From positions 1-34,793 of the forward strand of contig CAKPSW010000004.1 in assembly GCA_934183705.1 (NCBI GenBank): a stretch of DNA of 34,793 nucleotides. Direction: 5' to 3'. Of the stretch, positions 32,345-34,793 are shown one piece after another. How positions within the stretch are numbered: the first letter of the stretch is position 1; every line of letters begins with the position of its first letter. The position numbers and the translations under genes are program-made. The notes below the pieces were generated by a model. That model was not told where the DNA came from. It made no database searches and saw nothing but the letters and a program-made list of their open reading frames with translations. This DNA is from an uncultured Bacilli bacterium. GTDB taxonomy: Bacteria > Bacillota_I > Bacilli_A > RF39 > UBA660.

Positions 32345-32650
32345 CTACATAGTAATACCATTAATTTGTGTTCCGTGAATAATTATACTAATAATTACTA
32401 TAATAGATGTAATAACACTAAGAATAAAACCGAATAAAGCCATCTTTCCACATAAGGATGCTCTTTTAGGTTTATCATCTTTATTAACTAAATACATAAT
32501 AAGACCAAACATTGGTACAAAGAAAGAGATAAATTCTAAAATAAAACTGGGTTTATCATTTTTAATCTTAATATATTCATTAGTATAGTTACCACACTTT
32601 TCGCATTTTATATTATCTTCTAATTTATTACCACAATGTGTACAATACAT
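32345..32650 (-). CDS. zinc-ribbon membrane protein, 101 aa
   Basis: A small protein with an N-terminal zinc ribbon (C3, C6, C16, C19 in CTHC and CEKC) and two membrane segments at about 35-55 and 73-92. Such zinc-ribbon plus membrane proteins are common in Firmicutes and mostly of unknown function. It starts at an ATG (32650) with a GGAGG site, 11 bases after tgt. Confidence 0.8.
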   Translation of the reverse strand: MYCTHCGNKLEDNIKCEKCGNYTNEYIKIKNDKPSFILEFISFFVPMFGLIMYLVNKDDKPKRASLCGKMALFGFILSVITSIIVIISIIIHGTQINGITM

Positions 32651-32661
32651 AGTTTTCCTCC

Positions 32662-33786
<1,125 letters not shown>

Positions 33787-33835
33787 TCATTTCTCTACTA
33801 ATTATATCAAATATACATATTAAAGTAAAGAAAAA

Positions 33836-33853
33836 AAGTACCATAAAGTACCC
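33836..33853 (-). terminator. weak terminator after the collagen-like gene
   Basis: A 6-bp stem with two G-U pairs, GGGTAC with GTACTT on the minus strand, with a 6-base loop, followed by a run of T. Confidence 0.45.
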
Positions 33854-33854
33854 G

Positions 33855-34412
33855 TTATTCATGTATCTTTCTCATAAGTAAAGTAACATCTTTAACTACT
33901 ATGTTAGAAGTATTAATATCACCAGTTAGATTAGTCATTACCTCAAGTATTGTATCTTCTTCAAATCTAAATAGGATTGCTTTTCCAAAATACATTTCAC
34001 TTATATTACCCATAGATAATTCGAAGGTTAAGTCTTTAATGGCCGCTTCTGTACTATCTTTTAAATAAAAACCACCACCATGAGTAGTGTCTACTCCGCT
34101 TACTATTCCTGATAAATTGATTTCATATATACCAGGCGATACTTCTACTTCAGTATTATTAGGTATAATAAAATATTCACTGGGTTCTGGTACTAACCAA
34201 GTATCATTTAAAATCATTGCTATTACATCGTTGGTATCATTATAACTAGCAAAGAATATCCCTTCACTACTACTAACGGGTGTATCTCCTTTATCTCCTT
34301 TAGGGCCAACTTCTCCCCTCTCGCCTTGAGGGCCTGTAGGGCCAGTCATTCCAATAATAATAGGAGTACAATTGCATTTCTTATCTTTATCTATCTTATC
34401 ATAAGGATTCAT
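33855..34412 (-). CDS. short collagen-like (BclA-type) protein
   Basis: A 185-residue protein with a short Cys-containing start, about seven Gly-X-Y triplets (residues about 21-43, GMTGPTGPQGERGEVGPKGD), and a C-terminal beta-rich domain of about 140 residues resembling the C1q/TNF-like head of exosporium proteins such as BclA. The collagen part is very short compared with Bacillus BclA. In spore formers such proteins decorate the spore surface; together with the CotY/CotZ-like gene this supports a spore coat role. No signal peptide is seen, as expected for a protein assembled on the spore from the mother cell. An AAGGAGGG site precedes the ATG. Confidence 0.8.
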   Translation of the reverse strand: MNPYDKIDKDKKCNCTPIIIGMTGPTGPQGERGEVGPKGDKGDTPVSSSEGIFFASYNDTNDVIAMILNDTWLVPEPSEYFIIPNNTEVEVSPGIYEINLSGIVSGVDTTHGGGFYLKDSTEAAIKDLTFELSMGNISEMYFGKAILFRFEEDTILEVMTNLTGDINTSNIVVKDVTLLMRKIHE

Positions 34413-34460
34413 ACTATCCCTCCTTATAATAATTTATGTAATAATTAAAATTAAGTAAGT

Positions 34461-34489
34461 ATTATAGCTTATATTATTTTATCTTTTAA
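34461..34489 (-). promoter_or_regulatory. candidate promoter of the collagen-like gene
   Basis: TTAAAA (complement of 34484-34489), a 17-base spacer and TATAAT (complement of 34461-34466) resemble a sigma-A promoter. A CATANNNTA element also exists at 34430-34438 but is too close to the ribosome binding site. Confidence 0.4.
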
Positions 34490-34507
34490 TATTACTTTTT
34501 GTTAATA

Positions 34508-34529
34508 AAAGTAGGCATAAGCCTACTTT
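34508..34529 (-). terminator. terminator after the transposase-family nuclease gene
   Basis: A 9-bp stem, AAAGTAGGC with GCCTACTTT and a 4-base loop, 24 bases past the stop, with a short T run on the minus strand. Confidence 0.7.
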
Positions 34530-34553
34530 GAGGGGTAAAATACTAAGTTTTAA

Positions 34554-34793
34554 TTACATAGTTGCTTCTATTTTCTTGATTTCTTCTATGCTTTTGTTTG
34601 TTACTTCAGATATAGTATTATAGCCCATGTTTTTCTTTAACATAGCTTTAATGACTTCTATTTTATTTTCTTCAGCACCTTGTTCAATGCCTGCATCTTT
34701 GGCATAAGCAAGTTGTCCTTGAAGACGCAAGCGATTATTTTCTTCGACCATCCAATCCTGTATAATTTTGTCTTTGCTATTTGCATCTTTAAT
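34554..34793 (-). CDS. Rpn/PD-(D/E)XK transposase-family nuclease, C-terminal fragment
   Basis: Only the last 79 codons are inside the window; the frame runs open to the right edge. The tail contains the pattern 'AGIEQGAEENKIEVIKAMLKK' followed by a 'YNTISEVTNKSIEEIKKI' helix-turn-helix-like end, which is common in Rpn recombination-promoting nucleases and related PD-(D/E)XK transposase-like proteins. These are often repeated in gut Firmicutes genomes. The nuclease domain is not visible, so the call rests on the tail only. Confidence 0.6.
   Translation of the reverse strand: MKDANSKDKIIQDWMVEENNRLRLQGQLAYAKDAGIEQGAEENKIEVIKAMLKKNMGYNTISEVTNKSIEEIKKIEATM

Noticed and set aside
34430..34438. 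Sporulation-type CATANNNTA promoter for the collagen-like gene
   Set aside because: The expected transcript start would fall on the ribosome binding site, so the upstream TATAAT promoter is preferred.

Overview
The window comes from a very AT-rich, low-GC bacterium of the Bacillota, most likely an uncultured gut-type member of the Bacilli. The evidence is the AddAB nuclease, an nusB-xseA-xseB block, a T-box leader on pheST, a class B sortase, and several sporulation-type genes (YqfC, YqfD, a CotY/CotZ-like coat protein and a short collagen-like BclA-type protein). The organism therefore sporulates or descends from a spore former. TGG encodes Trp and the genes read normally with the standard bacterial code. 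Almost every gene lies on the minus strand.

Layout. 1-1062: the start of a probable Abi-family gene and an unrecognised 310-residue protein. 1063-1451: a gene-free stretch with terminators and a possible small RNA. 1452-2979: rsgA and a GNAT-like gene. 3038-9991: a tight seven-gene operon of enzymes that looks like an undescribed small-molecule pathway. In transcription order these are a fold-III PLP decarboxylase-like protein, a cysteine-synthase-like PLP enzyme, an ATP-grasp enzyme, an agmatinase/arginase-family ureohydrolase, a YkgJ-type cysteine-cluster protein, a D-Ala-D-Ala-ligase-like ATP-grasp enzyme and a lysine-2,3-aminomutase-like radical SAM enzyme. 10136-10611: a broken transposase. 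11019-11092: tRNA-Thr(CGU). About 80 bases of tRNA 3' end and trailer are repeated, diverged, at 1213-1293, so similar sequences bracket the rsgA/operon segment.

11144-17546: addA, addB, a small gene between them and a repeat protein. 17598-19564: xseB, xseA and nusB. 19634-22319: a class B sortase beside a secreted protein with an NPKTS sorting signal. 22419-24401: yqfD and yqfC, divergent from the coat-protein gene. 24447-27035: a large membrane-anchored surface protein with two related lectin-like domains. Each domain contains a sharply GC-rich patch (about 55-62% by hand count) rich in NNC/NNT codons, exactly where the variable region of a diversity-generating retroelement (DGR) target would lie. 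No reverse transcriptase or template repeat is in the window, so any such system would act in trans. 27115-31038: pheT, pheS and a small gene behind a Phe T-box. 31043-34793: an unknown gene, frr, a zinc-ribbon membrane protein, tgt, the collagen-like protein and the tail of an Rpn/PD-(D/E)XK transposase-family nuclease.

The two items most worth following are the paired GC-rich variable patches and the seven-enzyme operon.
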